Positions 1 to 10,185 are shown, numbered from the stretch's first letter. The stretch: DNA of 64,000 nt from Enterobacter sp. RHBSTW-00994 (GCF_013782625.1 NZ_CP056199.1:824588-888587), one strand, 5' to 3'. Numbers and translations are program-made. Notes: generated by a model not told the origin, from the letters alone.

Positions 1-576
1 ACAGAAGGACAAGGAGGTGTGGCTTAAAAGGCAACTTCATAAGATGACTCCGACGAGACGAGGGCAGTGCCGTGAGGCGTTGCTGTTGCCGCGAGTATAT
101 TCACCCGAGTTTTGCTGTTTTGACTTTTATTGGGAAATCACCGGAACATCTGGCTAAAGAATGTGAGCATTTATTACACAAATTATATCTGATGTCGGGA
201 AAGTCGTCGGGTATTCCGCAGGCAGCCCTTGCGAATGACCTGCAAAACAGATGTTCACTATCCGCTATACCATCCTTAACGATTCAGCAAACTATTTAAT
301 GTTGCTTTTTTGTAAACGGATTAACACTGTGCAGAAATCCTGCTATGCTGCCCGACGCGGCTTCGGGCATTTACCCTACAAACTGCTGTCTCACAGGAGC
401 GTGAAGAAAACGCCCAATACACGAAAGCTTTCAATTTGCGTCAAGGCGGCAAGTGAACGGATCTTCCAGAGCTTACATCAGTGAGTGACGGGAGTGAGTG
501 AATGCAGCCAACGGAGAGGTAAGTTGAAGGAGGAAGTGTATGCCGCAATATGACAATGAGAGCGAGGAGAACCGTC
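1..576. other. Gene-poor region upstream of acnB
   Basis: No recognisable protein gene lies here. Two overlapping open frames (72-299 and 251-484) lack a convincing ribosome binding site and resemble nothing I know. The stretch holds a likely acnB promoter near 321-349, a short GCCCGA/TCGGGC hairpin just after it, and a small ORF at 540-596 with a strong Shine-Dalgarno. In E. coli the gene upstream of this region is lpdA or yacH, but neither is visible in the window. Confidence 0.6.
321..349 (+). promoter_or_regulatory. Candidate sigma70 promoter for acnB
   Basis: TTAACA at 321-326 and TATGCT at 344-349 are separated by exactly 17 bases. Transcription would start near 356 and give a leader of about 220 bases before the acnB start. 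The leader would carry the small ORF at 540-596. This is a motif match only. Confidence 0.45.
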
Positions 577-596
577 GTGCTAGAAGAATACCGTAA
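540..596 (+). CDS. Possible 18-codon leader ORF overlapping the acnB start
   Basis: An ATG at 540 follows a near-perfect Shine-Dalgarno (AAGGAGG at 527-533) with six bases between. It opens an 18-codon frame, rich in Asp/Glu then Arg, ending with TAA at 594-596. The frame overlaps the acnB GTG start at 577 in another reading frame, so ribosomes on it would pass over the acnB initiation site. It could couple or limit acnB translation, or be spurious. I know of no characterised protein with this sequence. Confidence 0.3.
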   Translation: MPQYDNESEENRRARRIP

Positions 597-3174
597 GCAC
601 GTAGCAGAACGTGCCGCCGAGGGAATTGTACCCAAACCTTTAGATGCAACCCAAATGGCCGCGCTCGTCGAGCTGCTGAAAAACCCGCCCGCGGGCGAAG
701 AAGAATTCCTTTTAGATCTTTTGATCAACCGAGTACCGCCAGGCGTAGATGAAGCCGCATATGTTAAAGCCGGTTTCCTTGCTGCCATTGCCAAAGGTGA
801 AGCCACCTCCCCACTGGTCACTCCTGAAAAAGCCATTGAACTGCTCGGTACGATGCAGGGTGGCTACAATATTCATCCATTGATCGACGCGCTGGACAGT
901 GACACCCTGGCCCCTATTGCCGCGAAAGCGCTGACCCACACGCTGCTGATGTTTGATAACTTCTACGATGTGGAAGAAAAAGCGAAAGCGGGTAACCACT
1001 ACGCGAAACAGGTTATGCAATCCTGGGCTGACGCCGAGTGGTTCCTGAGCCGTCCTGCGCTGGCAGAAAAAATGACCGTGACGGTGTTCAAAGTCACGGG
1101 TGAAACCAACACTGATGACCTGTCTCCAGCCCCGGATGCCTGGTCTCGCCCTGATATCCCACTGCACGCCCTGGCGATGTTGAAAAATGCCCGTGAAGGC
1201 ATTGAGCCTGATCAGCCTGGAAGTGTTGGCCCGATCAAACAGATTGAAGCCCTGCAGGAGAAAGGTTTCCCACTGGCCTACGTTGGCGACGTCGTGGGAA
1301 CGGGCTCTTCCCGTAAGTCTGCAACCAACTCCGTACTGTGGTTCATGGGTGATGATATTCCTCATGTGCCGAACAAACGCGGCGGTGGCCTGTGTCTCGG
1401 CGGTAAAATTGCCCCTATCTTCTTTAACACCATGGAAGATGCAGGCGCGCTGCCTATTGAAGTGGACGTGAACAACCTGAACATGGGCGACGTGATTGAC
1501 GTTTATCCGTTCAAGGGTGAAGTCCGTAACCACGAAACCGGTGAACTGCTCGCAAGTTTTGAACTGAAAACGGATGTGCTGATTGATGAAGTTCGTGCGG
1601 GTGGGCGTATTCCGCTGATCATCGGTCGTGGCCTGACGACTAAAGCGCGTGAAGCGCTGGGTCTGCCGCACAGTGATGTCTTCCGTCAGGCGAAAGATGT
1701 GGCAGAAAGCAGCCGTGGCTTCTCTCTGGCGCAGAAAATGGTTGGCCGTGCCTGTGGTGTGAAAGGCATTCGTCCAGGTGCGTACTGCGAACCGAAGATG
1801 ACCTCCGTAGGTTCTCAGGACACCACCGGCCCGATGACCCGTGATGAGCTGAAAGACCTGGCGTGCCTGGGCTTCTCTTCTGATCTGGTAATGCAATCAT
1901 TCTGCCATACCGCTGCGTATCCTAAGCCGGTTGACGTCACCACGCACCACACGCTGCCGGACTTCATTATGAACCGTGGCGGTGTGTCTCTGCGTCCGGG
2001 TGATGGCGTTATCCACTCCTGGCTGAACCGCATGTTGCTGCCTGATACCGTAGGCACAGGCGGTGACTCTCATACCCGCTTCCCGATTGGCATCTCCTTC
2101 CCGGCAGGCTCTGGTCTGGTGGCATTTGCTGCTGCGACGGGCGTGATGCCGCTGGATATGCCGGAATCGGTTCTGGTGCGCTTCAAAGGCAAAATGCAGC
2201 CGGGGATTACCCTGCGTGATCTGGTGCATGCGATCCCGCTGTATGCGATCAAACAAGGTCTGCTGACCGTTGAGAAAAAAGGGAAGAAAAACATCTTCTC
2301 TGGCCGCATTCTGGAGATCGAAGGTCTGCCGGATCTGAAAGTTGAGCAGGCGTTCGAACTGACGGATGCTTCCGCTGAGCGCTCAGCGGCAGGTTGTACC
2401 ATCAAGCTGAACCAGGCGCCGATCGAAGAGTATCTGACGTCCAACATCGTATTGCTGAAGTGGATGATTGCAGAAGGTTACGGCGATCGTCGTACCCTGG
2501 AACGCCGCGTGCAGGGGATGGAAAAATGGCTGGCAGATCCGCAACTGCTGGAAGCCGATGCGGATGCAGAATATGCAGCCGTGATCGACATCGATCTGGC
2601 GGATATTAAAGAGCCAATCCTGTGTGCACCGAACGATCCAGACGATGCCCGTCTGCTTTCTGATGTGCAGGGCGATAAGATCGACGAAGTGTTCATCGGT
2701 TCCTGCATGACCAACATCGGTCACTTCCGTGCTGCCGGTAAACTGCTGGATACCCATAAAGGCCAGCTGCCAACCCGCCTGTGGGTGGCTCCGCCAACCC
2801 GTATGGATGCGGCGCAGTTGACTGAAGAAGGTTATTACAGCGTATTCGGTAAGAGCGGGGCGCGTATCGAAATCCCTGGCTGTTCCCTGTGTATGGGTAA
2901 CCAGGCGCGTGTTGCTGACGGTGCGACAGTGGTTTCCACTTCTACCCGTAACTTCCCGAACCGTTTAGGTACAGGCGCAAACGTCTATCTGGCCTCTGCG
3001 GAACTGGCGGCAGTTGCCGCGCTGATTGGTAAACTGCCAACGCCGGAAGAGTACCAGACCTATATTGCGCAAGTTGATAAGACGGCGGTGGATACCTACC
3101 GCTATCTGAACTTCGACCAGCTCTCTCAGTACACCGAGAAGGCTGACGGCGTGATCTTCCAGACAGCAGTATAA
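577..3174 (+). CDS. acnB: Bifunctional aconitate hydratase 2 / 2-methylisocitrate dehydratase
   Basis: AcnB interconverts citrate and isocitrate in the TCA cycle and also acts on 2-methylisocitrate. The start is GTG at 577: GAGGAGA (564-570) precedes it by six bases, and the product is then 865 residues, the E. coli length; in-frame ATGs at 550 and 556 are upstream and poorer. An N-terminal HEAT-like domain is followed by swivel and catalytic domains. The [4Fe-4S] ligands are Cys710 (GSCMTN) and Cys769/Cys772 (CSLC), as in E. coli. AcnB is known to bind RNA when it loses its cluster, and E. coli acnB is a RyhB target. The gene stands alone and is followed by a REP-like repeat. Confidence 0.98.
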   Translation: MLEEYRKHVAERAAEGIVPKPLDATQMAALVELLKNPPAGEEEFLLDLLINRVPPGVDEAAYVKAGFLAAIAKGEATSPLVTPEKAIELLGTMQGGYNIHPLIDALDSDTLAPIAAKALTHTLLMFDNFYDVEEKAKAGNHYAKQVMQSWADAEWFLSRPALAEKMTVTVFKVTGETNTDDLSPAPDAWSRPDIPLHALAMLKNAREGIEPDQPGSVGPIKQIEALQEKGFPLAYVGDVVGTGSSRKSATNSVLWFMGDDIPHVPNKRGGGLCLGGKIAPIFFNTMEDAGALPIEVDVNNLNMGDVIDVYPFKGEVRNHETGELLASFELKTDVLIDEVRAGGRIPLIIGRGLTTKAREALGLPHSDVFRQAKDVAESSRGFSLAQKMVGRACGVKGIRPGAYCEPKMTSVGSQDTTGPMTRDELKDLACLGFSSDLVMQSFCHTAAYPKPVDVTTHHTLPDFIMNRGGVSLRPGDGVIHSWLNRMLLPDTVGTGGDSHTRFPIGISFPAGSGLVAFAAATGVMPLDMPESVLVRFKGKMQPGITLRDLVHAIPLYAIKQGLLTVEKKGKKNIFSGRILEIEGLPDLKVEQAFELTDASAERSAAGCTIKLNQAPIEEYLTSNIVLLKWMIAEGYGDRRTLERRVQGMEKWLADPQLLEADADAEYAAVIDIDLADIKEPILCAPNDPDDARLLSDVQGDKIDEVFIGSCMTNIGHFRAAGKLLDTHKGQLPTRLWVAPPTRMDAAQLTEEGYYSVFGKSGARIEIPGCSLCMGNQARVADGATVVSTSTRNFPNRLGTGANVYLASAELAAVAALIGKLPTPEEYQTYIAQVDKTAVDTYRYLNFDQLSQYTEKADGVIFQTAV

Positions 3175-3180
3175 TAAATG

Positions 3181-3230
3181 CGCCCCTCTCCAGTGTGAGA
3201 GGGGCTGGGGTGAGGGCATCAGGCCGCAGG
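3181..3230 (-). repeat. REP-like palindromic repeat, copy 1
   Basis: The perfect stem GCCCCTCTC / GAGAGGGGC is followed by a tail that, read on the minus strand, is TGCGGCCTGATGCCCTCACC. This tail recurs at 7581, 10810, 32073, 44289 (degenerate) and 51036. This copy is inverted relative to most others and lies just 3' of acnB. Confidence 0.8.
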
Positions 3231-3333
3231 GCTTTGCTCTCACCTTTTTATTTTCATTCCTCCCGTCTCTCACGCTTTTTTTCTTCCTCTCTGCTGCGAT
3301 AATTAACGTAATGGCTTTGCAGAGGAAAATACG

Positions 3334-3696
3334 ATGGATTACGAATTTCTGCGCGACATCACAGGTGTGGTGAAAGTGCGTATGTCGATGGGCCACGAAG
3401 TGGTGGGGCACTGGTTTAACGAAGAAGTGAAGGAAAACACCGCCCTGTTAGATGAAGTGGTACAGGCGGCACAGACGGTGAAAGGCAGTGAACGTTCCTG
3501 GCAACGTGTCGGGCATGAATACACGCTGTGGATGGATGGTGAAGAGGTGATGGTTCGCGCCAATCAGCTGGAGTTTTCGGGTGATGAAATCGAAGAGGGA
3601 ATGAGTTACTACGATGAAGAGAGTCTGTCGCTGTGTGGCGTTGAGGACTTTTTACAGGTGGTAGCGGCATACCGTGAATTTATGAAACAGAAGTAA
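3334..3696 (+). CDS. yacL: YacL, UPF0231 family protein
   Basis: This 120-residue acidic cytosolic protein matches E. coli YacL along its whole length, with the same N-terminus ([20 protein letters not shown]). The family has no established biochemical role. No signal peptide or membrane segment is visible. AGAGGAAAA just upstream is the ribosome binding site. It lies between acnB and the convergent speD, as in E. coli. Confidence 0.93.
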   Translation: MDYEFLRDITGVVKVRMSMGHEVVGHWFNEEVKENTALLDEVVQAAQTVKGSERSWQRVGHEYTLWMDGEEVMVRANQLEFSGDEIEEGMSYYDEESLSLCGVEDFLQVVAAYREFMKQK

Positions 3697-3726
3697 TTCG
3701 TCGGAGCATCCTTGCTCCTTATGTGT

Positions 3727-4521
3727 TTACACGGCTGGCATATTGCGGCCGTAGTAAATCTCGCGCATCTCTTTCCACAACAGGTCCGTGATAACCTTGC
3801 GCTCTTCCTCGCTTAGCTCTTCCGGCCGGGTATGGAACATATAGTGCTTAAGATCGAATTCCTTTAGTAACATCTTGGTGTGAAAGATGTTTTCCTGATA
3901 GACATTCACATCCACCATATCGTACAGCGCCTTCATATCCTCGGACATAAAGTTCTGAATGGAATTAATTTCGTGGTCGATAAAGTGCTTCATCCCATTG
4001 ATATCACGAGTAAAACCCCGCACGCGATAGTCAATAGTCACGATATCCGATTCGAGCTGGTGGATTAAATAGTTCAACGCATTCAGCGGTGAAATCACGC
4101 CGCAGGTAGAGACTTCAATATCCGCGCGGAAGGTACAAAGCCCACCTTCAGGGTGACTTTCCGGATAGGTGTGAACACAGATGTGGCTTTTATCCAGGTG
4201 GGCTACCACGGCTTCTGGCAGTGGACCTGGGTGTTCGCTGGGGTCGATCAGTTTCGGGTCTACAGGCTCCTCGCTCACGAGGATGGTGACGCTTGCCCCC
4301 TGAGGCTCATAATCCTGTCGGGCAATATTCAGAATATTAGCGCCGATAATCGAACAGGTTTCTGAGAGGATCTCCGTCAGGCGGTTAGCGTTGTAGAGTT
4401 CATCGATATAGGCGATGTAACCATCGCGTTCTTCCGCTGTTTTGGCGTAGCAGATATCGTAAATACAAAAACTCAGGCTTTTCGTCAGGTTGTTAAAGCC
4501 ATGCAGTTTAAGCTTTTTCAA
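3727..4521 (-). CDS. speD: S-adenosylmethionine decarboxylase proenzyme
   Basis: SpeD decarboxylates S-adenosylmethionine to supply the aminopropyl donor for spermidine synthase. It is made as a 264-residue proenzyme that cleaves itself to create a pyruvoyl cofactor. The cleavage site is Lys111-Ser112 (LDKSHICVH), and Cys140, the catalytic cysteine of the family, is present. The start is TTG, as in E. coli, directly abutting the speE stop codon, and its AAGGAGGTGAG ribosome binding site lies within the end of speE. The two genes form a tight operon with speE first and are probably translationally coupled. Confidence 0.98.
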   Translation of the reverse strand: MKKLKLHGFNNLTKSLSFCIYDICYAKTAEERDGYIAYIDELYNANRLTEILSETCSIIGANILNIARQDYEPQGASVTILVSEEPVDPKLIDPSEHPGPLPEAVVAHLDKSHICVHTYPESHPEGGLCTFRADIEVSTCGVISPLNALNYLIHQLESDIVTIDYRVRGFTRDINGMKHFIDHEINSIQNFMSEDMKALYDMVDVNVYQENIFHTKMLLKEFDLKHYMFHTRPEELSEEERKVITDLLWKEMREIYYGRNMPAV

Positions 4522-5391
4522 TTAACTCACCTCCTTAGAGGACAGCGCGTCTTGCAGATATTGTGGCAAGGCGAATGCCGCAGTGTGGACGGCCGGGTTG
4601 TAGTATCGACACTGAAGGCCAGACTGATGGAAGCGAGCCTGGATGATTTCCGTCGAAAGATGGCGTAGCACATCGTTATCGGTCGCCCAGGCGAAGGTCA
4701 TGATCCCGCCGTAATAGGTCGGAATGGCCGCCTGATAGAAGCTGACATCGTCAAAGTAGCTGCTTAATTTACGATGGCTGTCCAGGGCTTCATCTTGTTG
4801 CAGGAAGCAGACGCCATTTTGTGCGACGAAGATCCCGCCGGGATTCAGGCAACGTTTGCAGCCTTCGTAGAAGGAAGAGGTAAACAACGTTGCACCAGGG
4901 CCAATGGGATCGGTGCAGTCAGAGATAATCACATCAAAGGTCTGACGGGTCTGATTTACAAAATTAACCCCGTCATCAATGACAAGGTTGAAGCGCGGGT
5001 CGTCGTAGCTACCGGCGTTGTGGTTGGGCAGATACTGGCGGCAGAACGAAACCACTCCGGCATCGATCTCCACCATAGTAATGGTTTCGATGGACTGATG
5101 GCGGGACACTTCACGCAGCATTGCGCCATCGCCACCACCAATGATCAGCACGTGTTTGGCGTGCCCATGCGCCAGAAGCGGTACGTGGGTCATCATTTCG
5201 TGATAGATAAATTCGTCGCGCTCGGTGGTTTGTACCACGCCGTCCAATGCCATCACGCGCCCAAATGCGGCGTTCTCAAAAATGATCAGATCCTGATGAT
5301 CGGTTTTCTCGTGATAAAGCACATTATCAACGGAAAAGTACTGACCAAACTGGTCATGTAGCGTTTCATGCCAGACTGTATTTTCGGCCAT
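4522..5391 (-). CDS. speE: Spermidine synthase (polyamine aminopropyltransferase)
   Basis: SpeE transfers the aminopropyl group from decarboxylated S-adenosylmethionine to putrescine. The 289-residue product has a Rossmann-like fold with GGGDG at 85-89, the acidic EID at 108-110, DDG at 139-141 and the catalytic SDCTDP at 157-162. AGGAGG lies nine bases before the ATG. It is the first gene of the speE-speD pair, whose products act in one pathway. Confidence 0.98.
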   Translation of the reverse strand: MAENTVWHETLHDQFGQYFSVDNVLYHEKTDHQDLIIFENAAFGRVMALDGVVQTTERDEFIYHEMMTHVPLLAHGHAKHVLIIGGGDGAMLREVSRHQSIETITMVEIDAGVVSFCRQYLPNHNAGSYDDPRFNLVIDDGVNFVNQTRQTFDVIISDCTDPIGPGATLFTSSFYEGCKRCLNPGGIFVAQNGVCFLQQDEALDSHRKLSSYFDDVSFYQAAIPTYYGGIMTFAWATDNDVLRHLSTEIIQARFHQSGLQCRYYNPAVHTAAFALPQYLQDALSSKEVS

Positions 5392-5455
5392 GGGGTGATT
5401 CCTCCTTCGTTAACATCTGTTACACCAGCATAAACAGGGGCGCAGACGACAGCGA

Positions 5456-5483
5456 GCTATAACCGTCACTGAACGGTTATAGC
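5456..5483. terminator. Perfect 11-bp hairpin between yacC and speE
   Basis: GCTATAACCGT (5456-5466) and ACGGTTATAGC (5473-5483) pair perfectly around a six-base loop. There is no clear T tract on either side, so it may be a processing or stabilising structure and not an intrinsic terminator. It lies downstream of yacC and upstream of speE on the minus strand. Confidence 0.45.
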
Positions 5484-5510
5484 ATCATCAACAAAGGAGC
5501 GTCGGGAAGG

Positions 5511-5858
5511 TTATTTTACGTAGGCGAGCAGGCTTAGTGAGTCGCGAGCCAGCGCTTTGCATTTCTTTGCAGTGGGGATGCCGATACCGCTTAAATCCCG
5601 GTAGCTGTCTTCGCCGAGCGCCTTCATGTCGAAGCTGTCGTAGTTGCTGAGGTCCCATTGGTTCTGTTGGGCAAAAAAGACCAGTGCACGACGAATTTGC
5701 CCGTTGGGTAAATTCTGGTATCCGCAATCGTTTTTCAGGAATACAAACACCGCCGTTAAATCGGCCATATCTTCTGCTTCATTTTCACTTAGCGCATAAC
5801 TGTTCGAGCACATAGCCATCAGGCTGGCGAACAAAATTGTCCTGAAAAACGTCTTCAT
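5511..5858 (-). CDS. yacC: YacC, small periplasmic pilotin-like protein
   Basis: The 115-residue product closely matches E. coli YacC, with a cleavable signal peptide at about residues 1-22 ending near NSYA|LSE. The mature part contains [20 protein letters not shown] and a late Cys. The family resembles the PulS/OutS-type pilotin fold, but no function is established for YacC. I chose the ATG at 5858 because the signal peptide starts there; the longer open frame upstream overlaps the cueO promoter. It diverges from cueO. Confidence 0.9.
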   Translation of the reverse strand: MKTFFRTILFASLMAMCSNSYALSENEAEDMADLTAVFVFLKNDCGYQNLPNGQIRRALVFFAQQNQWDLSNYDSFDMKALGEDSYRDLSGIGIPTAKKCKALARDSLSLLAYVK

Positions 5859-5938
5859 TGCTTCTACCACTGCATCACGGAAAATTAACGTTAGCATACT
5901 TGATGCCAGGGCGACGATCTTTATTATTGCCGCTTTGC

Positions 5939-5969
5939 TTGACCTTCCGGTAAGGGGAGGGTTTATGCT
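5939..5969 (+). promoter_or_regulatory. CueR-type copper-responsive promoter of cueO
   Basis: TTGACC (5939-5944) and TATGCT (5964-5969) are 19 bases apart. The overlong spacer holds the dyad ACCTTCC-N7-GGAGGGT (5942-5962). This geometry is the hallmark of MerR-family promoters and matches the E. coli cueO operator. It predicts copper induction by CueR, whose gene is outside the window. Confidence 0.9.
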
Positions 5970-6003
5970 CAAAATATCGCCTGCAGGAAATAAGGAAATG
6001 AAC

Positions 6004-7575
6004 ATGCAACGCCGTGATTTTTTGAAATATTCCGTTGCGCTGGGGGTTGCCAGCGCACTACCACTCTGGAGCCGTGCTGCTTTTGCCGCTGACAGGCCTG
6101 GATTGCCCATTCCGGAGGTGCTTACCGCAGATGCTCGTGGCCGTATTCAGCTAGTGGTCCAGCAAGGTAAAACGACGTTTGGTGCACAGACGGCAACGAC
6201 GTGGGGATATAACGGTAATATGTTAGGCCCCGCCATCCAGTTACGCAAAGGTAAAGCCGTCACCGTTGATATTCACAATACGCTGACAGAAGAGACAACA
6301 CTGCACTGGCACGGTCTGGAAGTGCCGGGAGAGGTTGATGGTGGGCCACAAGGTGTGATTAAAGCCGGTGGCAGCAGAAGCGTAACCTTTACTCCTGACC
6401 AGCGTGCGGCAACGTGCTGGTTCCACCCTCATCAGCATGGCAAAACAGGTCATCAGGTCGCAATGGGACTGGCGGGGTTAGTGCTGATTGAAGACGACGA
6501 GAGCCGCCTGCTGCGTCTGCCAAAACAGTGGGGCATCGACGATGTGCCTGTGATTGTGCAGGACAAAAAATTTACCACTGACGGGCAGATTGATTACCAA
6601 CTGGATGTGATGAGCGCCGCGGTGGGATGGTTTGGCGATACGCTTCTGACCAACGGGGCGATTTATCCTCAACATGCCGCACCAAAGGGCTGGCTGCGTT
6701 TGCGTTTGCTTAACGGCTGCAATGCCCGTTCACTGAATTTTGCGACCAGCGATAAACGCCCATTGTATGTGGTGGCGAGCGACGGTGGTCTGCTGCCGGA
6801 GCCGGTGAAAGTGAACGAACTGCCCATGCTGATGGGTGAGCGTTTTGAAGTGCTGGTGGATATTAGCGACGGCAAAGCGTTTGATCTGGTGACGTTACCC
6901 GTCAGTCAGATGGGGATGGCCGTTGCGCCTTTTGATAAACCCCATCCGGTGCTGCGTATCCAGCCATTGCAGGTTACGGCCTCTGGCACATTGCCGGATA
7001 CCTTAACCACGCTGCTGCCCGCACTGCCTGCTCTTGAAGGATTAACCCAGCGCAAGCTACAGCTCTCAATGGACCCGATGCTCGACATGATGGGGATGCA
7101 GGCGCTGATGGCGAAGTATGGTGACCAGGCGATGGCGGGGATGCAGCATGGACAAATGATGGGTCATATGAATATGGATCACGGCAAGATGGGGAACATG
7201 GGGAATATGAACCATGGCAGCCATGATTTTGATTTCCACAATGCCAACCGCATCAACGGCAAAGCGTTCGATATGAACACGCCGATGTTTGCTGCCGCAA
7301 AAGGGCAGTTCGAGCGTTGGGTGATTTCAGGCGAGGGCGACATGATGCTGCATCCGTTCCACATTCACGGCACGCAGTTCCGTATTCTCTCTGAAAACGG
7401 TAAAGTGCCTGACCCGCATCGCGCGGGCTGGAAGGACACGGTTAAGGTTGAAGGTGGCATCAGTGAGGTGCTCGTAAAATTTGACCACGATGCACCAAAG
7501 GAGTTTGCCTATATGGCGCACTGCCATCTGCTGGAACATGAAGATACGGGGATGATGCTCGGTTTTACCGTTTAG
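6004..7575 (+). CDS. cueO: Multicopper oxidase CueO (cuprous oxidase)
   Basis: CueO oxidises toxic Cu(I) to Cu(II) in the periplasm. The product is 523 residues from ATG 6004; a second ATG two codons earlier (5998) is equally possible. A Tat signal (RRDFLK at 3-8) precedes a cleavage site near residue 28. Copper ligands are visible as HWH (101-103), HPH (141-143), HPFHIHG from 450 and HCHLLEH from 506, with Cys507 at the type 1 site. A methionine- and histidine-rich insert ([10 protein letters not shown] onward) is the known substrate-copper region and is a few residues longer than in E. coli. It is controlled by the CueR promoter just upstream. Confidence 0.97.
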   Translation: MQRRDFLKYSVALGVASALPLWSRAAFAADRPGLPIPEVLTADARGRIQLVVQQGKTTFGAQTATTWGYNGNMLGPAIQLRKGKAVTVDIHNTLTEETTLHWHGLEVPGEVDGGPQGVIKAGGSRSVTFTPDQRAATCWFHPHQHGKTGHQVAMGLAGLVLIEDDESRLLRLPKQWGIDDVPVIVQDKKFTTDGQIDYQLDVMSAAVGWFGDTLLTNGAIYPQHAAPKGWLRLRLLNGCNARSLNFATSDKRPLYVVASDGGLLPEPVKVNELPMLMGERFEVLVDISDGKAFDLVTLPVSQMGMAVAPFDKPHPVLRIQPLQVTASGTLPDTLTTLLPALPALEGLTQRKLQLSMDPMLDMMGMQALMAKYGDQAMAGMQHGQMMGHMNMDHGKMGNMGNMNHGSHDFDFHNANRINGKAFDMNTPMFAAAKGQFERWVISGEGDMMLHPFHIHGTQFRILSENGKVPDPHRAGWKDTVKVEGGISEVLVKFDHDAPKEFAYMAHCHLLEHEDTGMMLGFTV

Positions 7576-7580
7576 AACAG

Positions 7581-7625
7581 TGCAGCCTGATGCCCTCACC
7601 CTGACCCTCTCCCACAGGGAGAGGG
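7581..7625 (+). repeat. REP-like palindromic repeat, copy 2
   Basis: The core GCAGCCTGATGCCCTCACCC is followed by the inverted pair CCCTCTCCC / GGGAGAGGG. It matches the copies after acnB, hpt, hrpB and cdaR. It lies immediately 3' of cueO and before the shared terminator. Confidence 0.85.
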
Positions 7626-7634
7626 AACAAACAT

Positions 7635-7664
7635 AAAAAACGGCAACCGAAGTTACCGTTTTGC
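7635..7664. terminator. Bidirectional terminator between convergent cueO and gcd
   Basis: AAAAACGGCAACC and GGTAACttcgGTTGCC-type arms form a hairpin with A and T tracts on both sides, so it can serve cueO on the plus strand and gcd on the minus strand. The gcd stop codon lies three bases beyond it. Confidence 0.75.
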
Positions 7665-7666
7665 GT

Positions 7667-10057
7667 TTATTTTGCTTCGTCAGGTAAAGCATACGCGACG
7701 ATATAGTCGCCCATCTTCGTTCCAAACGAACCGTGGCCACCCGCAGAGATGACAACATACTGCTTGCCATTCACTTCATAGGTCATCGGCGTGGCCTGCC
7801 CACCCGCAGGCAAGCGGCCCTGCCACAGTTTCTCACCGTTGGTCATGTTGTACGCGCGCAGGTAGTTATCTGCGGTTGCCGCGATGAACAGCACGTTACC
7901 GGCGGTAGAAATTGGGCCACCCAGCATTGGCATACCCATATTGAACGGGACAGGAACCGGCATCGGGAATGGCATGCTGTCCTGTGGCGTACCAATACGT
8001 TTTTTCCACACAATCTGGTTAGTTTTGAGATCCAGACCGGAAATATAACCCCAGGCTGGCTGTTTACACGGCAGACCGAACGGAGACAGGAACGGGTTCA
8101 GAGTTACGCCAAACGGTACGCCATACTGCGGCTGAATACCGGATTCAGTCCCAGTACCTTTTGCGTCTTTCGGTGGCTCCATCGGGTTGCCCGGACCTCG
8201 TGGGATCAGCTTAGAGACGAACGGCAGTGCCATCGGGTTGGCAATCGCCACCTGACGGTTCGGATCAACGGAAATTCCGCCCCATTCGAACATTCCCAGG
8301 TTGCCAGGGAAGACCAGCGTGCCTTGCTCAGACGGCGGTGTGAATATGCCTTCATAACGCAACTGATGGAACATCACGCGGCAGACCAACTGGTCAAACA
8401 TGGTGGCGCCCCACATGTCAGCACCGCTGAGGTCTTTCTTCGGACGGAAGCTCAGGTCAGAGAACGGCTGTGTTTTGCTGACGTAGTCGCCTTTTGCTGC
8501 ACCCTGAGGAACCGGTTTTTCCGGGGCAGGGACAACCAGCTTACCGTTGCTGCGATCCAGCACAAAAATGTTGCCGGTTTTCGCCGGAGCATAAATCACC
8601 GGAACGGTTTTGCCGTTAACCGTGATGTCTGCCAGCGTCGGCTGGGAAGGCATGTCCATATCCCACAGATCGTGGTGAACGGTCTGGTAACTCCATGCCA
8701 GTTTACCGGTGGTCGCATTCAGCGCCACGATAGCACTCGCGTAACGCTCCTGCTCTGGCGTGCGGTTACCGCCCCAGATATCCGGCGTGGTCACACCCAT
8801 TGGCAGATAGACCAGATCCAGCTTCGCGTCATACGCAGCCGGAGCCCAGGAGTTTGGAGAGTTAAAGGTAAAGGTGTGTTCATCCGACGGGATCGCATTA
8901 GGATCTTTCGCGCCCGGGTCGAAGGCCCACAGCAGTTTACCGGTATTCACGTCAAAACCACGGATAACGCCAGAGGTTTCACGGGTAGAGAAGTTATCCG
9001 TTACCGAACCGGCAATCACAATCGTTTTATCGGTGATGATTGGCGGAGATGTCGGCTCATACAGACCCGGCGTGGTGTCCGGCATATTGGTCTGCAGATT
9101 CAGGATACCTTTGTTGGCAAAGGTTTCGCACAGTTTGCCGGTTTCGGCGTTAATGGCAAACAGACGACCATCATTGACCGGCAGCATAATACGACGTGGG
9201 CAATCCGCGACAACATCCGGGCTGGCGTTATCGGCGCGCGCTTCATGGTAAGAAACTCCGCGACAGGTCACATGCTGGAATGAGGTGTTGGTGTTCAACT
9301 GCGGATCGAAGTGCCATTTTTCTTTCCCGGTAGTGGCATCAAGCGCGAACAGACGCTGGTGTGCCGTACACAGGTAAAGCATGTCGCCCACTTTAATTGG
9401 CGTGACTTCGTTGGTCAGTTCGCCGGGATCGTTTGGCTGCTTCAGGTCACCCGTTCGGAAGACCCAGGCTTCTTTCAGGTTCTTAACATTATCCGCATTG
9501 ATTTGCTTCAGTGGCGAGTAGCGCTGACCTTCCTGATTACGACCATATGCTGGCCAGTCGCCATCTGCAACCTGAGAGATCGCTGCAGCAGGCGTGGACT
9601 CGGTGTTCAGTGTGCCTTTAATTTCCTGCGGGTCGTTGAATCCGGCCCAGGTCAGGATGCCGCCGCTGATCAGCAGTGCCACAACCAGGGCGGAGACTGC
9701 ACCGCTGGAAGGCACAAGCAGACGACGCCAGACGAATGGCAGGATCAACCAGATGCCAAAGAAGACCAGAATGTCACTGCGCGGCGTCAATGCCCAGAAG
9801 TCGAACCCGACTTCCCAGACGCCCCAAATCATTGTTGCGAGGAGTAATGCGGCATAGAGCCACAGTGCTGATTGCTTTCTACGCAAAAGCAGGACGGTTA
9901 CACCCACCATAACCAGACCCGCAATTGGGTAGTACCAGGAGCCGCCAAGTGCGACCAGCCAGACGCCACCGATTAACAAATACAGCGCGCAGAAGGCTGC
10001 GAACGCCGCTGTTAATGTCACCAGTAGACGTGGCTGTTGAGATTTTGTTTCAGCCAT
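7667..10057 (-). CDS. gcd: Membrane-bound quinoprotein glucose dehydrogenase
   Basis: Gcd oxidises glucose to gluconolactone in the periplasm with PQQ as cofactor and passes electrons to ubiquinone. At 796 residues it has the E. coli length. Residues 1 to about 145 hold five predicted membrane helices, followed by a large periplasmic PQQ beta-propeller beginning near GDWPAYGRNQEGQRYSPL. The catalytic base equivalent, Asp466 in DLWDMDMPSQP, is present. PQQ synthesis genes are not in the window, so whether the enzyme is active depends on imported or separately made PQQ. A perfect CRP site overlaps the likely promoter. Confidence 0.97.
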   Translation of the reverse strand: MAETKSQQPRLLVTLTAAFAAFCALYLLIGGVWLVALGGSWYYPIAGLVMVGVTVLLLRRKQSALWLYAALLLATMIWGVWEVGFDFWALTPRSDILVFFGIWLILPFVWRRLLVPSSGAVSALVVALLISGGILTWAGFNDPQEIKGTLNTESTPAAAISQVADGDWPAYGRNQEGQRYSPLKQINADNVKNLKEAWVFRTGDLKQPNDPGELTNEVTPIKVGDMLYLCTAHQRLFALDATTGKEKWHFDPQLNTNTSFQHVTCRGVSYHEARADNASPDVVADCPRRIMLPVNDGRLFAINAETGKLCETFANKGILNLQTNMPDTTPGLYEPTSPPIITDKTIVIAGSVTDNFSTRETSGVIRGFDVNTGKLLWAFDPGAKDPNAIPSDEHTFTFNSPNSWAPAAYDAKLDLVYLPMGVTTPDIWGGNRTPEQERYASAIVALNATTGKLAWSYQTVHHDLWDMDMPSQPTLADITVNGKTVPVIYAPAKTGNIFVLDRSNGKLVVPAPEKPVPQGAAKGDYVSKTQPFSDLSFRPKKDLSGADMWGATMFDQLVCRVMFHQLRYEGIFTPPSEQGTLVFPGNLGMFEWGGISVDPNRQVAIANPMALPFVSKLIPRGPGNPMEPPKDAKGTGTESGIQPQYGVPFGVTLNPFLSPFGLPCKQPAWGYISGLDLKTNQIVWKKRIGTPQDSMPFPMPVPVPFNMGMPMLGGPISTAGNVLFIAATADNYLRAYNMTNGEKLWQGRLPAGGQATPMTYEVNGKQYVVISAGGHGSFGTKMGDYIVAYALPDEAK

Positions 10058-10099
10058 AGAAAAGTACTCATCAGTTTGTTAATTATTTGCTAGCAATTA

Positions 10100-10133
10100 A
10101 TTATAGGTATTAACAAGTGTGATCGGAATCACA
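10100..10133 (-). promoter_or_regulatory. gcd promoter region with a perfect CRP site
   Basis: TGTGA-N6-TCACA at 10118-10133 is an exact match to the CRP half-site consensus. On the minus strand TATAAT lies at 10105-10100, and its -35 region would fall inside the CRP site. Bound CRP would therefore be expected to block this promoter, which agrees with reported negative regulation of E. coli gcd by cAMP-CRP. Confidence 0.7.
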
Positions 10134-10176
10134 AAATTTGCTTTTTGTAACTCATACTCCAGGGCTATCCATTTAC

Positions 10177-10185
10177 TGGTATACT
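10177..10185 (+). promoter_or_regulatory. Candidate extended -10 promoter for hpt
   Basis: TGG followed by TATACT (10180-10185) forms an extended -10 element. No good -35 hexamer lies at the normal distance, which is usual for this promoter class. It is about 78 bases upstream of the hpt ATG. Confidence 0.45.

Noticed and set aside
72-484. Two overlapping open frames upstream of acnB (75 and 77 codons)
   Set aside because: No convincing ribosome binding site at their starts and no resemblance to known proteins; only the later 540-596 frame has a good initiation signal.
712-1896. Long open frame antisense to acnB (394 codons)
   Set aside because: It lies wholly opposite a clear core gene, has no ribosome binding site or family resemblance, and its length follows from the biased codon use of acnB.
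7733-9283. 516-codon open frame antisense to gcd
   Set aside because: Shadow of a highly conserved gene; composition rich in Arg, His and Gln typical of antisense frames and no recognisable domain.
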